64,000 nt of DNA from Rossellomorea marisflavi (lineage in GTDB: Bacteria; Bacillota; Bacilli; Bacillales; Bacillaceae_B): assembly GCF_009806575.1 (NCBI RefSeq), contig NZ_CP047095.1:2360001-2424000 (forward strand). Direction: 5' to 3'. Under the pieces are notes generated by a model. The model was not told where the DNA came from. It ran no database searches and was given only the letters and a program-made list of their open reading frames with translations. Below are positions 39,083 through 47,556 of this stretch, piece by piece. Each line of letters opens with the position of its first letter. Position 1 is the stretch's first letter. The position numbers and the translations under genes are program-made.

Positions 39083-40212
39083 AAATGCTCTGTATCCTTT
39101 GCTTCTGTCTCCTCTTTCTTACAGGATGTCTGGAGACCAAGTACCTTGAGAAATTGGGGCTGATTACGGCTGTCGGTTACGACAAGGAAGACGATAATAA
39201 AATTAAAGGCACCACCGTTCTTTATCAATTCAACCCATCGATGGATGAAGTAGAGAAAACGCTGACCACGACTGCCCGGACAACCAAGGGAGTCAGGCTC
39301 TCCCAAAACCTTGAAACCGATCATAAACTCGTATCCGGTCAGCTCAGGGTCGCGGTCTACGGAAGGGATATCGCGGAAGAAGGGATCGCTCACCTTGTGG
39401 ATACACTTGAAAGGGATTCCTCCATTGGCAATATGGTATATCTGGCAGTGGCCGATTCTTCTGCTGAGGAGATTTTGACTTTTCCATTAAAGGAAGAACC
39501 ATCCAATACAGGGACGTATCTTTATAATCTCATCCAGCAGAACGTAGATGGGGAAACGATCATCGCACCGACACTGCAGGAATTCGTTACAGATTATGGT
39601 AGTGTCGGGAAGGATGCCATCCTCCCTATGTTGTCGATCACGGATGGGGACTTGGGGATCGAGGGATTTGCACTATTTGATGAAGATCGTTTCGTACAAA
39701 GTGTCGGGAAGGAGAAATTTTTCTATATACGATCTCTTATAGAAAAATATGAAGTAGGCAGTGTAGAATTGGGGGTCCCGTTAGACCCTTTCAAGAATCA
39801 TCTATCCAAATGGGACCGTGAAGATCGTACTGAGGAAAATCTGTTCATCACGCTGGACAGCATACGCTCTTCCTTCAAGATCCGCATGCCCGACCGAAAT
39901 CAGCCGGATTTCCACATCACACTGAAGGTCAAGTCACGCTTACTGGAAATGTCGGAGGAACTTCGTCTTGGAAATCCGAAAGTCATTGGACTGCTTGAAA
40001 GTAAAATTGATCAAAAGATGGAGGAGTCCATTAAAGATGTCCTCACTTTTCTACAGGAGAATCATACGGACCCTGTCGGATTCGGGATGAAGTATATGAG
40101 CGTGAGGGGTCATCAGGATTTGACACGTAAAGAATGGACCGACCTTTACCAAAAAGCGACGTTTCATGTGACGGTTGAAAATGAAATCGTCCGCACCGGA
40201 GTCATCAATTAA
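39079..40212 (+). CDS. Ger(x)C family germination lipoprotein (second receptor)
   Basis: 377 residues. GTG start with GGGAGGAG upstream. The signal KMLCILCFCLLFLTGC has lipid-modified Cys17, then LETKYLEKLGLITAVGYDKEDDNKIKGTTVLYQF, the Ger(x)C family N-terminus. The C-terminal domain has SKIDQKMEESIKDVLTFLQENHTDPVGFGMKY. It is the last gene of the A-B-C operon and ends at a bidirectional terminator. Confidence 0.92.
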   Translation: MKMLCILCFCLLFLTGCLETKYLEKLGLITAVGYDKEDDNKIKGTTVLYQFNPSMDEVEKTLTTTARTTKGVRLSQNLETDHKLVSGQLRVAVYGRDIAEEGIAHLVDTLERDSSIGNMVYLAVADSSAEEILTFPLKEEPSNTGTYLYNLIQQNVDGETIIAPTLQEFVTDYGSVGKDAILPMLSITDGDLGIEGFALFDEDRFVQSVGKEKFFYIRSLIEKYEVGSVELGVPLDPFKNHLSKWDREDRTEENLFITLDSIRSSFKIRMPDRNQPDFHITLKVKSRLLEMSEELRLGNPKVIGLLESKIDQKMEESIKDVLTFLQENHTDPVGFGMKYMSVRGHQDLTRKEWTDLYQKATFHVTVENEIVRTGVIN

Positions 40213-40240
40213 AAGGGCCGACACTGGGCGGCCCTTATCG
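40211..40240. terminator. Bidirectional terminator between ger operon and DUF1033 gene
   Basis: AAGGGCCG...CGGCCCTT stem around ACACTGGG directly after the GerC stop; T content is modest. Confidence 0.65.
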
Positions 40241-40588
40241 ATTGATCATATAGTCATGGAGTACCTTTGATAGTTCGTTGGATGGCAAATGTTCCGCCGG
40301 CTTCCCGTCTTTGAACAGGATCAGGCCGATGAATAGCTGTAAATCATCGTCACATGCCTCACAGAATTCAATTTCTTCCGGATTCCAAAAGGCAATGGAA
40401 TGAACATGTTTTGCTTTCATATTTGGATAGAGGGATCGGTGATGGAGAATTTGTTCCTTATATTTTTCCATGGCTTCAACTTCATTGTCAAAGGACCATT
40501 CTTCCACGATATCCTGTTCCCAATTTTCGAAGAACCACCATGGTTCAGCATCGCTCTTCGTTTTGATCACTTTCCATTTTGATTCCAT
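40235..40588 (-). CDS. DUF1033 family protein
   Basis: 117 residues. MESKWKVIKTKSDAEPWWFFENWEQDIVEEWSFDNEVEAMEKYKEQILH is the characteristic DUF1033 N-terminus; the C-terminal part contains FWNPEEIEFCEACDDDLQLFIGLIL and a Lys/Glu end. Cytoplasmic; the family is competence-locus associated in some Firmicutes but has no firm function. ATG 40588 has AAGGAGTG upstream; the longer open frame has no start signal. Confidence 0.88.
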   Translation of the reverse strand: MESKWKVIKTKSDAEPWWFFENWEQDIVEEWSFDNEVEAMEKYKEQILHHRSLYPNMKAKHVHSIAFWNPEEIEFCEACDDDLQLFIGLILFKDGKPAEHLPSNELSKVLHDYMINR

Positions 40589-40724
40589 ATTCCCACTCCT
40601 TCTCCCCAAATTGTACAAAAAAATAAGGAAAATGCAAAACATTTCAATTCTATCCTCTGGACGGAGACAAGTTCTTGTGCTGCGGTGCATAGTTATAGGA
40701 CAAGAACGATACAGGGGTGAACCT

Positions 40725-41174
40725 ATGAAATTTTATTCCATATCTAAAAGAAGGTTCCTGATCACAGGTATGCTGATCGTGATGATTGCTACAGGCACTC
40801 TCTGGTACCTGTCGAACCGGGATGACTATCCGACCGTTTCCCTCCCAGGCGGGAAAGCACAGGTGTTTCAGTTGGTGACGGGGGAATTCTCATCAGAACT
40901 GCCTGGTGGTAAAAAGATCGAATCCTATCGATGGGACCCGGGAACGATTGTTGTTGAAAGCGGAAAAGAGGTCGAACTCAGGATCCTCGGAGTGAATGGA
41001 CATGAGCATCCCTTCCACATTGAGGGGACAAACGTGACCGGAGTGGTGAAAAAAGGGGAAGAAACGGTGGTGCACTATACCTTTGCCGACCCCGGAACGT
41101 ATAAACTCGTGTGCGACCTGCATGAAACAATGGAGCAAAACGGCCCCATGATCGCCTACATTGTCGTCCAATGA
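40725..41174 (+). CDS. Membrane-anchored cupredoxin-domain protein
   Basis: 149 residues. Residues about 10-29 form a signal anchor (FLITGMLIVMIATGTLWYL). Residues 65-149 form a cupredoxin fold with likely type-1 copper ligands: His95 or His98 in NGHEHPFHIEG, Cys130 and His133 in LVCDLHETM, and Met136 or Met142. EETVVHYTFADPGTYKLVC is the typical strand before the ligand loop. Such proteins carry electrons or bind copper outside the membrane, often for oxidases or nitrosocyanin-like roles; the partner is unknown. ATG 40725 has AGGGGTGA upstream. It stands alone. Confidence 0.85.
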   Translation: MKFYSISKRRFLITGMLIVMIATGTLWYLSNRDDYPTVSLPGGKAQVFQLVTGEFSSELPGGKKIESYRWDPGTIVVESGKEVELRILGVNGHEHPFHIEGTNVTGVVKKGEETVVHYTFADPGTYKLVCDLHETMEQNGPMIAYIVVQ

Positions 41175-41358
41175 GCCGGATTTTTGGTCGGGGTATCTCC
41201 CTTTCCCGCAAGACGTCTGTGCAGAGGCTCAAAATGGCCAGGTGGCGGTCCTTTGTGGGAAAATGACCAACATGGTCCAATAGATTATCATGGATTTTTC
41301 CCTGCAGAAGAAGTATACTCTAACTTGTATGACCTTTAAATAAAGGAGCCAACCTCCA

Positions 41359-41643
41359 TTGTCTATTCTTTTTATGCAGGAGTTCATCGATTTTTATCTG
41401 AGCCCGATCCACTTCAGCATCCTGCTGTTATTCATCCTGATCCTGTTACTGAATCAATTTCCTTTCCCGTTCAAGCTTTATTCCCACTCGCCCTATAAAC
41501 GGATTGATGGGATTCAACGGGTCGCGGAAGTTCAGGCAGACCAGAATGAAACCGCCGGTACCAGATTGATCAAAATGATGAAATTCCTCTTTTATCATGC
41601 AGAAAGTGATGAACCGTCCTCCTTGGATTGTCAATTCATTTAA
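41359..41643 (+). CDS. MifM-like regulatory nascent chain upstream of yidC
   Basis: 94 codons from TTG 41359 (AAAGGAG ten bases upstream). One membrane segment (residues about 17-37, IHFSILLLFILILLLNQFPFP) is followed by a basic/polar linker and a C-terminal segment starting Arg69: RLIKMMKFLFYHAESDEPSS. B. subtilis MifM is 95 residues, has one N-terminal membrane helix, and stalls the ribosome through Arg69-Ile70, Trp73-Ile74 and Met80 before acidic DEEDAG residues (from memory). Here Arg69, residues 70, 73-75, 77 and Phe78 and the acidic cluster at 82-85 align without gaps. The stop (41641) lies within the loop of the hairpin that hides the yidC ribosome-binding site. Inference: when YidC activity is low the nascent peptide stalls and opens yidC translation. 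Confidence 0.72.
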   Translation: MSILFMQEFIDFYLSPIHFSILLLFILILLLNQFPFPFKLYSHSPYKRIDGIQRVAEVQADQNETAGTRLIKMMKFLFYHAESDEPSSLDCQFI

Positions 41644-41664
41644 CAATCCAAACACTCAAGGAGG
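41618..41664 (+). promoter_or_regulatory. Hairpin sequestering the yidC ribosome-binding site
   Basis: CCTCCTTGGATTGT (41618-41631) pairs with ACAATCCAA (41643-41651) and, past a short bulge, with AAGGAGG (41658-41664), the Shine-Dalgarno of yidC. A ribosome arrested at codons 84-90 of the leader ORF (41608-41628) would occupy the 5' arm and free the site. This is the published logic for mifM-yidC2 in B. subtilis; here it is read from the sequence. Confidence 0.8.
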
Positions 41665-41673
41665 AACACATCA

Positions 41674-42443
41674 TTGAAGAAATTAACCATATCACTACTT
41701 ATACTCATATCCGCTATCACACTCGGGGATGTCAGAGTGCTACGACTGACGGAGCATTCTTCCACGATTATTTCGTCAATCCATTTGCCTACCTGATCCA
41801 CGAGATCGGAACATTCCTAGGTGGGAACTTTGGACTTGCTCTCATCGTGATCACGATCCTGATCCGTTTGATCCTGCTTCCTTTCATGCTGCGCACCTAT
41901 AAAAATCAGCAGGAAATGAAAGTGAAGATGGACGTGATGAAGCCTGAAATGTCGGCTATACAGAAAAAGATCAAAGAAACGAAGAATAAAGAAGAGCAGC
42001 AGAAACTTCAGCAGGAAATGATGCAGCTATACCAAAAGCACGGCGTCAATCCATTGAATATGGGCTGCCTCCCTTTAATCATCCAGACACCGATCCTTAT
42101 CGGCCTGTATTATGCCATCCGCTCTTCAACAGAAATTGCCGACCACTCGTTCCTATGGTTCAATCTCGGAGAGCCGAATATCGCCATGGCGGTCATCGCC
42201 GGGATTGTCTACCTCGTCCAGTCGAGGGTAACCCTGATCGGTATGACTCCTGAGCAGCAGAAGCAGATGAAGATCCTTGGACTTCTCTCACCTGTCATGA
42301 TCTTCATCTTCTCATTGAATGCGCCATCTGCCCTTCCCCTCTACTGGGCAGCGGGTGGAGCCTTCCTGATCATCCAAACGCTCATCGGCAAAAAGCTGTA
42401 CGCACCAAAAGCCGTTGAGAAAGAAACGAAACCAGCAAAATAA
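41674..42443 (+). pseudogene. yidC: yidC2-type membrane protein insertase (YqjG-like), frameshifted in signal peptide as given
   Basis: From TTG 41674 the frame reads MKKLTISLLILISAITLG and then becomes nonsense; the shifted frame gives GCQSATTDGAFFHDYFVNPFAYLI and a full YidC/Oxa1 protein. One extra G in the G4 run at 41725-41728 restores the lipobox L-G-G-C and an intact protein of about 256 residues. The mature part has five helices with the positively charged first loop (LRTYKNQQEMKVKMDVMKPEM), LYQKHGVNPLNMGCLPLIIQTPILIGLYYAIRSS and LPLYWAAGGAFLIIQTLI. YidC inserts membrane proteins alone or with Sec. The similarity to YqjG rather than SpoIIIJ and the MifM-like leader agree. The frameshift is probably a sequencing indel. 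The downstream gene is an IS, not dacF. Confidence 0.85.
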
Positions 42444-42682
42444 AAAAACGAGGCTGAGACAAAAGTGTCTTAGTTATAGTAAAACCCGACATCATTTTTC
42501 TAATATAAGGAAAATGATGCCGGGTTTTTCATTTGTTTCATGAGCATTTAAATTGTTTCTAGCGGTTGATTGGAGTGCAAGACGAGGACTCCTGCGGGAA
42601 GAGTAGGTGATGTGAGACCCCGCAGGCTTGTGTGCTGCCCCCTTATTACTAGACACCCCAATCCTAAAAGGAGGGGTTATAA

Positions 42683-43198
42683 ATGAACAAGCACACCCGT
42701 ACGTTTAAACTTCAACTGGCCAAACGTTACTTGGAGGATGAAACGGTTAGTTTTCGAGATTTAGCTTCACAAGAAGGCGTGGATGCTGCTGCGCTGGGCT
42801 ATTGGGTCAAGTTGGTTCGCCATCATGGTGATCAAGCCTTTTCTTTTCCCTATACAACGTATTCTCCTGCCTTTAAACTAAAGGTACTTCACTATATTAC
42901 GGACAAGAATTACTCCATTCGAGAGGCATCTGCCTATTTCCACCTTCCCGATCCCTGTATTGTGCGCAGGTGGTTGAGAAAGTGGGAGAAAAGGGGACGA
43001 GATGCCTTCGATTCAAAGGAAATGAGGGCCTTGACGATGACTCCTAAACCACCCAATCAACATAAGAAATTAGAAGACATGACTCCCGAAGAGCTACGAG
43101 CACACGCCGCCTATTTAGAGATGGAGAATGCTTATTTAAAAAAGCTGAGAGCCTTAGTTCAGGAGGAATCATCACCAAACAGATCAAAGCGAAAGTAG
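42683..43198 (+). CDS. IS3-family transposase OrfA (helix-turn-helix)
   Basis: 171 residues. Two helix-turn-helix units are visible (KLQLAKRYLEDETVSFRDLASQEGVDAAALGYWVKLVRHHG and FKLKVLHYITDKNYSIREASAYFHLPDPCIVRRWLRKWEKRG), then a leucine-zipper-like segment (LRAHAAYLEMENAYLKKL). OrfA binds the terminal repeats. The slippery heptamer A AAA AAG (43138-43144) lies in the codons for Leu-Lys-Lys before its end, so part of the ribosomes should shift -1 into orfB and make the OrfAB transposase. AGGAGGGG precedes the ATG. Confidence 0.92.
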   Translation: MNKHTRTFKLQLAKRYLEDETVSFRDLASQEGVDAAALGYWVKLVRHHGDQAFSFPYTTYSPAFKLKVLHYITDKNYSIREASAYFHLPDPCIVRRWLRKWEKRGRDAFDSKEMRALTMTPKPPNQHKKLEDMTPEELRAHAAYLEMENAYLKKLRALVQEESSPNRSKRK

Positions 43199-44055
43199 TA
43201 TTTGAACTAAGGAATGCGTTCCCGGTGATTCAGCTCATCAAAGTAGCGAACCTCCCTAGAAGCACCTATTACTTCATCAAAAAACAGTGGGACCAACCCG
43301 ATCCTGATCGGAAGTGGAAAAGAAGAATTACCTTGATCTTCCGCCGTCATTCAGGCCGTTATGGTTACCGTCGGATTACGGATGTACTCCAGGCAAAAGG
43401 GTATGACATCAATAAAAAGAAAGTCCTTCGCATTATGAAAGCCCTAGGGCTCCAGTGCCTGGTAAGAAAGAAGAAATACCGGTCTTATGAAGGGGAAGTT
43501 GGAAAAGCGGCGCCCAACACCCTCGACCGAAAATTCATGGCATCGAAACCGAACCAAAAATGGGTAACCGATGTGACGGAATTCAAGATTGCCGGACAGA
43601 AACTGTACTTGTCCGCGATGTTAGACCTGTTTAATCGAGAAATCATTACGTACACGCTTCACACGAAACCTAGCTTTGATTTAGTAGAAACGATGTTACT
43701 TCAAGGAGTCGAACGTCTACGTGAAGGCGATGACCTTCTTCTTCACTCTGATCAGGGCTGGCACTATCGCATGCCTAAGTACCGAAGGATACTCAAGGAC
43801 CATCACATCACTCAGAGTATGTCTCGGAAGGGAAACTGTTATGACAACGCCGTGATGGAGAATTTCTTCGGCATCATGAAATCAGAGTTTCTCTACAGAG
43901 AAACTTTTCGGAACCTCAAAGAGTTCAACCGAAAATTAGAAGAATACATGGATTACTACAACCACTTGCGAATTAAGTCTACGCTCGGTAAAAAGAGCCC
44001 GGTAGAATACCGACTGTACACACAACGAATGAATCAAAAAGTGGGTGTCCAATAA
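43141..44055 (+). CDS. IS3-family transposase OrfB (DDE integrase), expressed by -1 frameshift
   Basis: About 305 codons are open in this frame from the slippery site; an internal GTG at 43225 gives 276 residues. The N-terminal region reads KQIKAKVVFELRNAFPVIQLIKVANLPRSTYYF, followed by HSGRYGYRRITDVLQAKGYDINKKKVLRIMKALGLQ and the rve core with catalytic residues: Asp in NQKWVTDVTEF, Asp in LHSDQGWHY, Glu in YDNAVMENFFGIMKSE. The end KSPVEYRL is typical. It works as OrfAB after frameshifting with orfA. No stop or indel breaks the frame, so it looks active. Confidence 0.92.
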   Translation, partial: KAESLSSGGIITKQIKAKVVFELRNAFPVIQLIKVANLPRSTYYFIKKQWDQPDPDRKWKRRITLIFRRHSGRYGYRRITDVLQAKGYDINKKKVLRIMKALGLQCLVRKKKYRSYEGEVGKAAPNTLDRKFMASKPNQKWVTDVTEFKIAGQKLYLSAMLDLFNREIITYTLHTKPSFDLVETMLLQGVERLREGDDLLLHSDQGWHYRMPKYRRILKDHHITQSMSRKGNCYDNAVMENFFGIMKSEFLYRETFRNLKEFNRKLEEYMDYYNHLRIKSTLGKKSPVEYRLYTQRMNQKVGVQ

Positions 44056-44218
44056 TTTGGGTCCAGTGCAGCTTGCCGGGGAGGCTCACGGGCTACCCGT
44101 GGAAAGAGAAGTCTTGCACGGGAATCATGAGCGGCATGAAGAACCTAGACTGATCGTGTCCGTCATGAACTGGTACCTGTTTAGTTTAGTCCAAGCCTCG
44201 TTTTTTCATTAGGATGGA

Positions 44219-45400
44219 CTATTGAGCATTTCTTCTTCTGATAAAGGTTGTACCTGCAATGACCATGATGATGAGATATAGATAAAAGGGTAGCATGATA
44301 TACCCTTTTTCAGGAGAGCCGTTGTGAACGGTGCCTGGCCCATTGGTTGCAAGGGCATGATCCTCTTGCAGATTTGAGGAGGCGTCAATCCGTTCCAATT
44401 TTGTAGACGTGATCTCGTCCCCCTCTTTGTTGAACAGCGTCAAAAGCCCGTCTTCGCTCATTTTCTCACTGATGTGGCCGTTGGTCGGCTGGGTATAATG
44501 AAAATCGCTTGGAAGCCTGAAACGCTTACCATCGAATGTGAAAACGGTATCCTTTGGAATGTAACTCGAAGTGAACCTGTCCAGTCCGTAATCGAGTAGT
44601 TTCTTCGTATCATCATATATGGCCGGCTTTGATTGAGCCTTCATCGTCACGACGACAAGGGAGACATCATCTTTTTCCGCCGTAGTTACAAGCGTGTGCC
44701 TGGATTCATCAACAAATCCGTTCTTTCCGCCGGTCACCTCAGGGTATGGAAGCTCCCCCTTCACCATCTTATGTGCATTGTACAATGTGGTATCCCAGCT
44801 TTCTGAAGACCAATCCATAGATTGGATGCCGAAAAGACTTCTGAATGTATCATTCTGCATGGCATAGCGTGTGATTTCTGCCATATCTTTGGCTGTCGTA
44901 TAGTGATTTTTGTCGAATAATCCATGGGCGTTTGTAAAGTGGGTGTGCTCCACCCGTGCCTTTTCCTTCAAGAACGTATTCAGTTTATCGACAAATTCAT
45001 CCTCCGATCCTGCAACATGCTCCGCAATGGCCACTGCGGCGTCATTCCCGGAATTGATGAGCAGTCCTTCGAGCAGCTGTTCCATGCTCATCTTTTCCCC
45101 TTCTTCCAGGTACACGGTCGATCCATCGGTGTTGGCTGCCTTTCGGCTGATTGTCACCTCTTCATCAAGGGCACTGTGCTCGATTGCATAGATGGCTGTA
45201 GCGATTTTGGTGATGCTAGCCGGGTACATTTTCTTCTCAGCATTTTTAGAATAAAGGAGGCTGTCTGTATTCGTATCCAAAACTACAGCGGTCTCGCTGT
45301 AGACATTTGTTGGTTTTTTTGCGGGTGCCTCTTCGGCAGTCGCTGTCGTTGCAGAACATAAGCCGAATAATAAAGCGGCTGCTGCGATTCGTTTCATCAT
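44219..45400 (-). CDS. dacF: D-alanyl-D-alanine carboxypeptidase (DacF-like, PBP class C/S11)
   Basis: 393 residues from ATG 45400 with AGGTGA upstream. Signal peptide (about 1-22, KRIAAAALLFGLCSATTATA). Catalytic SxxK is MYPASITKIATAIY (Ser about 61); SGN is in LLINSGNDAAVAIAEH. The third motif, usually KTG, reads KNG in VTGGKNGFVDESRHTLVTTA, so Thr is replaced by Asn. A C-terminal membrane anchor YIMLPFYLYLIIMVIAGTTFI ends RRRNAQ, a Gram-positive style tail. S11 enzymes trim the terminal D-Ala of peptidoglycan stem peptides. DacF in B. subtilis acts in the forespore; the length (389) fits, but another paralogue is possible. Confidence 0.85.
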   Translation of the reverse strand: MMKRIAAAALLFGLCSATTATAEEAPAKKPTNVYSETAVVLDTNTDSLLYSKNAEKKMYPASITKIATAIYAIEHSALDEEVTISRKAANTDGSTVYLEEGEKMSMEQLLEGLLINSGNDAAVAIAEHVAGSEDEFVDKLNTFLKEKARVEHTHFTNAHGLFDKNHYTTAKDMAEITRYAMQNDTFRSLFGIQSMDWSSESWDTTLYNAHKMVKGELPYPEVTGGKNGFVDESRHTLVTTAEKDDVSLVVVTMKAQSKPAIYDDTKKLLDYGLDRFTSSYIPKDTVFTFDGKRFRLPSDFHYTQPTNGHISEKMSEDGLLTLFNKEGDEITSTKLERIDASSNLQEDHALATNGPGTVHNGSPEKGYIMLPFYLYLIIMVIAGTTFIRRRNAQ

Positions 45401-45650
45401 GTCCACTCACCTGTCATTTCAATGTTTACACCTCAATCATTCTATCAAAAAATTGAAGTGCTTAAACACTATTCCCAGTGATTTGTTAAGAAATTGAAAG
45501 AATCCTGTCAGATAATGACATATTTTGCGGTCACAAGGGTTACGGATTTCCAATTTCACTGCGATTGTTCTACAATAGAGACAGCAGATGAAACTTTTTT
45601 TATCACCGGAACGTATAGACAGTCAGCATATTTTTTAAGGGGTAGATGAG

Positions 45651-46280
45651 ATGAATACATTTCTACAAGTCTTAACGAGAACAGGTATCGGCTGGAGTGC
45701 TGGAGCAGCCGGATTCTTCACCTATCTACTGGCATTCGACCTCGGTTTTTTCATTTCTGTCGCGGCAGCCGTCGGCACCAGCTTTCTCGCCTTCTATTCC
45801 ACGAAGCAGATCCAAAAGCATCTGTGGCTTAAGAAGAATGGCATCACCCGCAGGGAATATATCTTCATCACCAGGAACCTAAAAGAAGCTAAACTTAAAA
45901 TAAACAGATTGCAAAGGCAGCAGCTCAAGGTCAGATCACTGGGTGCCTTCAGGCAGATCCTTGAGTTGAGTCGATTGAGCAAGAGGATCTACCAGCTTGC
46001 CAAACGGGAGCCCCGGCGGTTCTTCAAGGCAGAGTCGTTCTTCTACTATCACCTTGATTCCGTTGTTGAAATCACCGAAAAGTATACGTTTCTTGCGTCC
46101 CAACCAGGTAAGGACAAGGAAGCATTCAAATCCCTTCAACAGACGAAGACCACCCTTGATGAACTCTCCCTTTCACTGGAGCAGGATCTGCGCAAGGTAC
46201 TGGCCGATGACATGGACACCCTTCACTTTGAATTGGATTTTGCAAAGAAAAGATTGGAAGAACAAAAGACGATAAAATGA
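45651..46280 (+). CDS. xpaC: XpaC family protein (5-bromo-4-chloroindolyl phosphate hydrolysis protein)
   Basis: 209 residues. Two hydrophobic segments at the N-terminus ([39 protein letters not shown]) precede a helical, basic cytoplasmic part ([59 protein letters not shown]). B. subtilis XpaC (204 aa) has this form and was named from X-phos hydrolysis; the true role is unknown. It precedes telA (yaaN) by 22 bases, the same pair as in B. subtilis, suggesting joint work. The ATG has AAGGGGTAG upstream. Confidence 0.9.
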   Translation: MNTFLQVLTRTGIGWSAGAAGFFTYLLAFDLGFFISVAAAVGTSFLAFYSTKQIQKHLWLKKNGITRREYIFITRNLKEAKLKINRLQRQQLKVRSLGAFRQILELSRLSKRIYQLAKREPRRFFKAESFFYYHLDSVVEITEKYTFLASQPGKDKEAFKSLQQTKTTLDELSLSLEQDLRKVLADDMDTLHFELDFAKKRLEEQKTIK

Positions 46281-46302
46281 TGACGACTGGAGGAACCACC
46301 CC

Positions 46303-47436
46303 ATGGAACAACGCAAAGAATACTCGGAACTTGATCAGCTATTATCCAATCCCTTCGATGAAGGCCTCACCCCTCAGCCTCAGAAGGTCAACGGCCTCAT
46401 GGAGCGCCTGCCAGAAGAGCAGCAGCAAAAGGCGAAGCAGCTCGCAGAACAGATCGATTATAAAGATTATGAGGCCATCCTGAAGTACGGGACGGCCGCT
46501 CAATCCCAGCTCTCCAATTTTTCGAATTCCATGCTCGATCACGTTCAAAAACGGGATATCGGACCGATTGGTGACGTGCTCGGGGACCTCATGAAGAAAC
46601 TGGAGCTCATGAACCCTGACGAATTGAATTCAAAGCAAAAAGGAGTCTTTAAACGGTTGTTCCGTAAGGTCTCATCATCCATTCAGGAAGTCCTTTCCAA
46701 GTATCAGAAGATCGGATCACAGATCGACAGGATCTCGGTCAGGCTCGAGCATTCTAAAAAGACCCTGATGGACGACAATCGACTCCTTGAGACGCTGTAT
46801 GAAAAAAATAAAGACTACTTCCACGCCCTCAATATGTATATTGCAGCGGCTGAATATAAACGGGATGAGATTCAAGGGACCCTCCTTCCGACACTCAGGA
46901 AAAAGGCAGAAGAAACCGGCGACGAGCTCTTATACCAGGAAGTCAATGACACCACCCAGTTTCTTGACCGATTGGAAAAGCGGATCCACGACCTTAAGCT
47001 GAGCAGGCAGATGACGATTCAATCCGCACCTCAGATCCGCCTTATCCAGAACACCAACCAGGCACTTGCAGAGAAAATCCAGGCGTCGGTCCTCACGGCC
47101 ATCCCGCTATGGAAAAATCAGATTGCCATTGCCCTTACCCTGCTGAATCAGCAAAAAGCCGTCACGGCTCAGAAGCAGGTATCGCAAACGACCAATGATC
47201 TCCTTCTGAAGAACTCCGAGATGTTGAAAGTCAACAGCATCGAAACCGCTAAGGAAAATGAGCGTGGAATCATCGATATCGAGACGTTGAAAAAAACGCA
47301 GGAAAACCTTATTTCAACGATTGAAGAAACGTTGGCCATCCAGGCAGAAGGGCGACAGAAGCGTCAGCAGGCCGAACAGGAAATGGTCACGATGGAGCAG
47401 GAACTGAAGCAAAAACTCATCGAAATCAGAAAATAA
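46303..47436 (+). CDS. telA: TelA/YaaN family toxic-anion-resistance-like protein
   Basis: 377 residues, almost all alpha-helical and charged, with coiled-coil stretches. Segments such as [86 protein letters not shown] and [34 protein letters not shown] match the TelA family (PF05816). TelA was linked to tellurite resistance and to cell-envelope stress. The ATG has GGAGGAACC upstream. It is the second gene of the xpaC-telA operon and ends at a strong terminator. Confidence 0.93.
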   Translation: MEQRKEYSELDQLLSNPFDEGLTPQPQKVNGLMERLPEEQQQKAKQLAEQIDYKDYEAILKYGTAAQSQLSNFSNSMLDHVQKRDIGPIGDVLGDLMKKLELMNPDELNSKQKGVFKRLFRKVSSSIQEVLSKYQKIGSQIDRISVRLEHSKKTLMDDNRLLETLYEKNKDYFHALNMYIAAAEYKRDEIQGTLLPTLRKKAEETGDELLYQEVNDTTQFLDRLEKRIHDLKLSRQMTIQSAPQIRLIQNTNQALAEKIQASVLTAIPLWKNQIAIALTLLNQQKAVTAQKQVSQTTNDLLLKNSEMLKVNSIETAKENERGIIDIETLKKTQENLISTIEETLAIQAEGRQKRQQAEQEMVTMEQELKQKLIEIRK

Positions 47437-47442
47437 ACGATC

Positions 47443-47480
47443 AAAAAAACCGGGCGATCCAATGATCGCCCGGTTTTTGC
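47443..47480. terminator. Terminator of xpaC-telA operon
   Basis: AAAACCGGGCGATC, loop CAAT, GATCGCCCGGTTTTT: 14-bp stem with T-run. A-run on the left makes it usable on both strands. Confidence 0.9.
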
Positions 47481-47556
47481 ATGGGTCGTATCCCGCCCTG
47501 GGTCACGGACGTCCCCTCGAGACGGACGTCACCGTAACCCGCTGATGGGCACAACC

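Larger units (their letters stand above)
42631..44070 (+). mobile_element. IS3-family insertion sequence (IS150-like), 1440 bp, apparently intact
   Basis: The ends are 28-bp imperfect inverted repeats: left TGTGCTGCCCCCTTATTACT and on, ending ACACCC (42631-42658); right the complement of 44043-44070, TGCACTGGACCCAAATTATT and on, ending ACACCC. A 5-bp direct repeat GCTTG flanks the element (42626-42630 and 44071-44075), the target-site duplication. It encodes orfA and orfB in overlapping frames with an A6G slippery site, as in IS3 elements. The perfect duplication and intact frames indicate recent insertion. It lies downstream of yidC and does not disrupt a gene. Confidence 0.93.
42443..44212. 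repeat. Palindromic interspersed repeat interrupted by an IS3-family element
   Basis: Left end AAAAAACGAGGCTGAGACAAAA and right end, on the opposite strand, GAAAAAACGAGGCTTGGACT match as imperfect inverted repeats. Inner matching parts are GTGCAAGAC...GTCTTGCAC and CTCCTGCGGG...CCCGCAGG, and a CCCGACATCATTTT/AAAATGATGCCGGG hairpin at 42485-42527. Without the IS the unit is about 330 bases. This is the kind of non-coding repeat (bcr/MITE-like) found in many copies in Bacillaceae; its GCAAGAC...CCCGCAGGCTTG sequence is familiar. It contains no gene of its own. Confidence 0.7.

Noticed and set aside
41628..41730. Alternative yidC N-terminus beginning at about 41628
   Set aside because: TTG without a ribosome-binding site, polar non-signal sequence, and overlap with the leader ORF; the real start at 41674 has AGGAGG and a lipoprotein signal.
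43225..44055. orfB as an independently started gene
   Set aside because: The GTG at 43225 has no ribosome-binding site, and the frame is open upstream to the A6G slippery site, which fits OrfAB frameshift expression.
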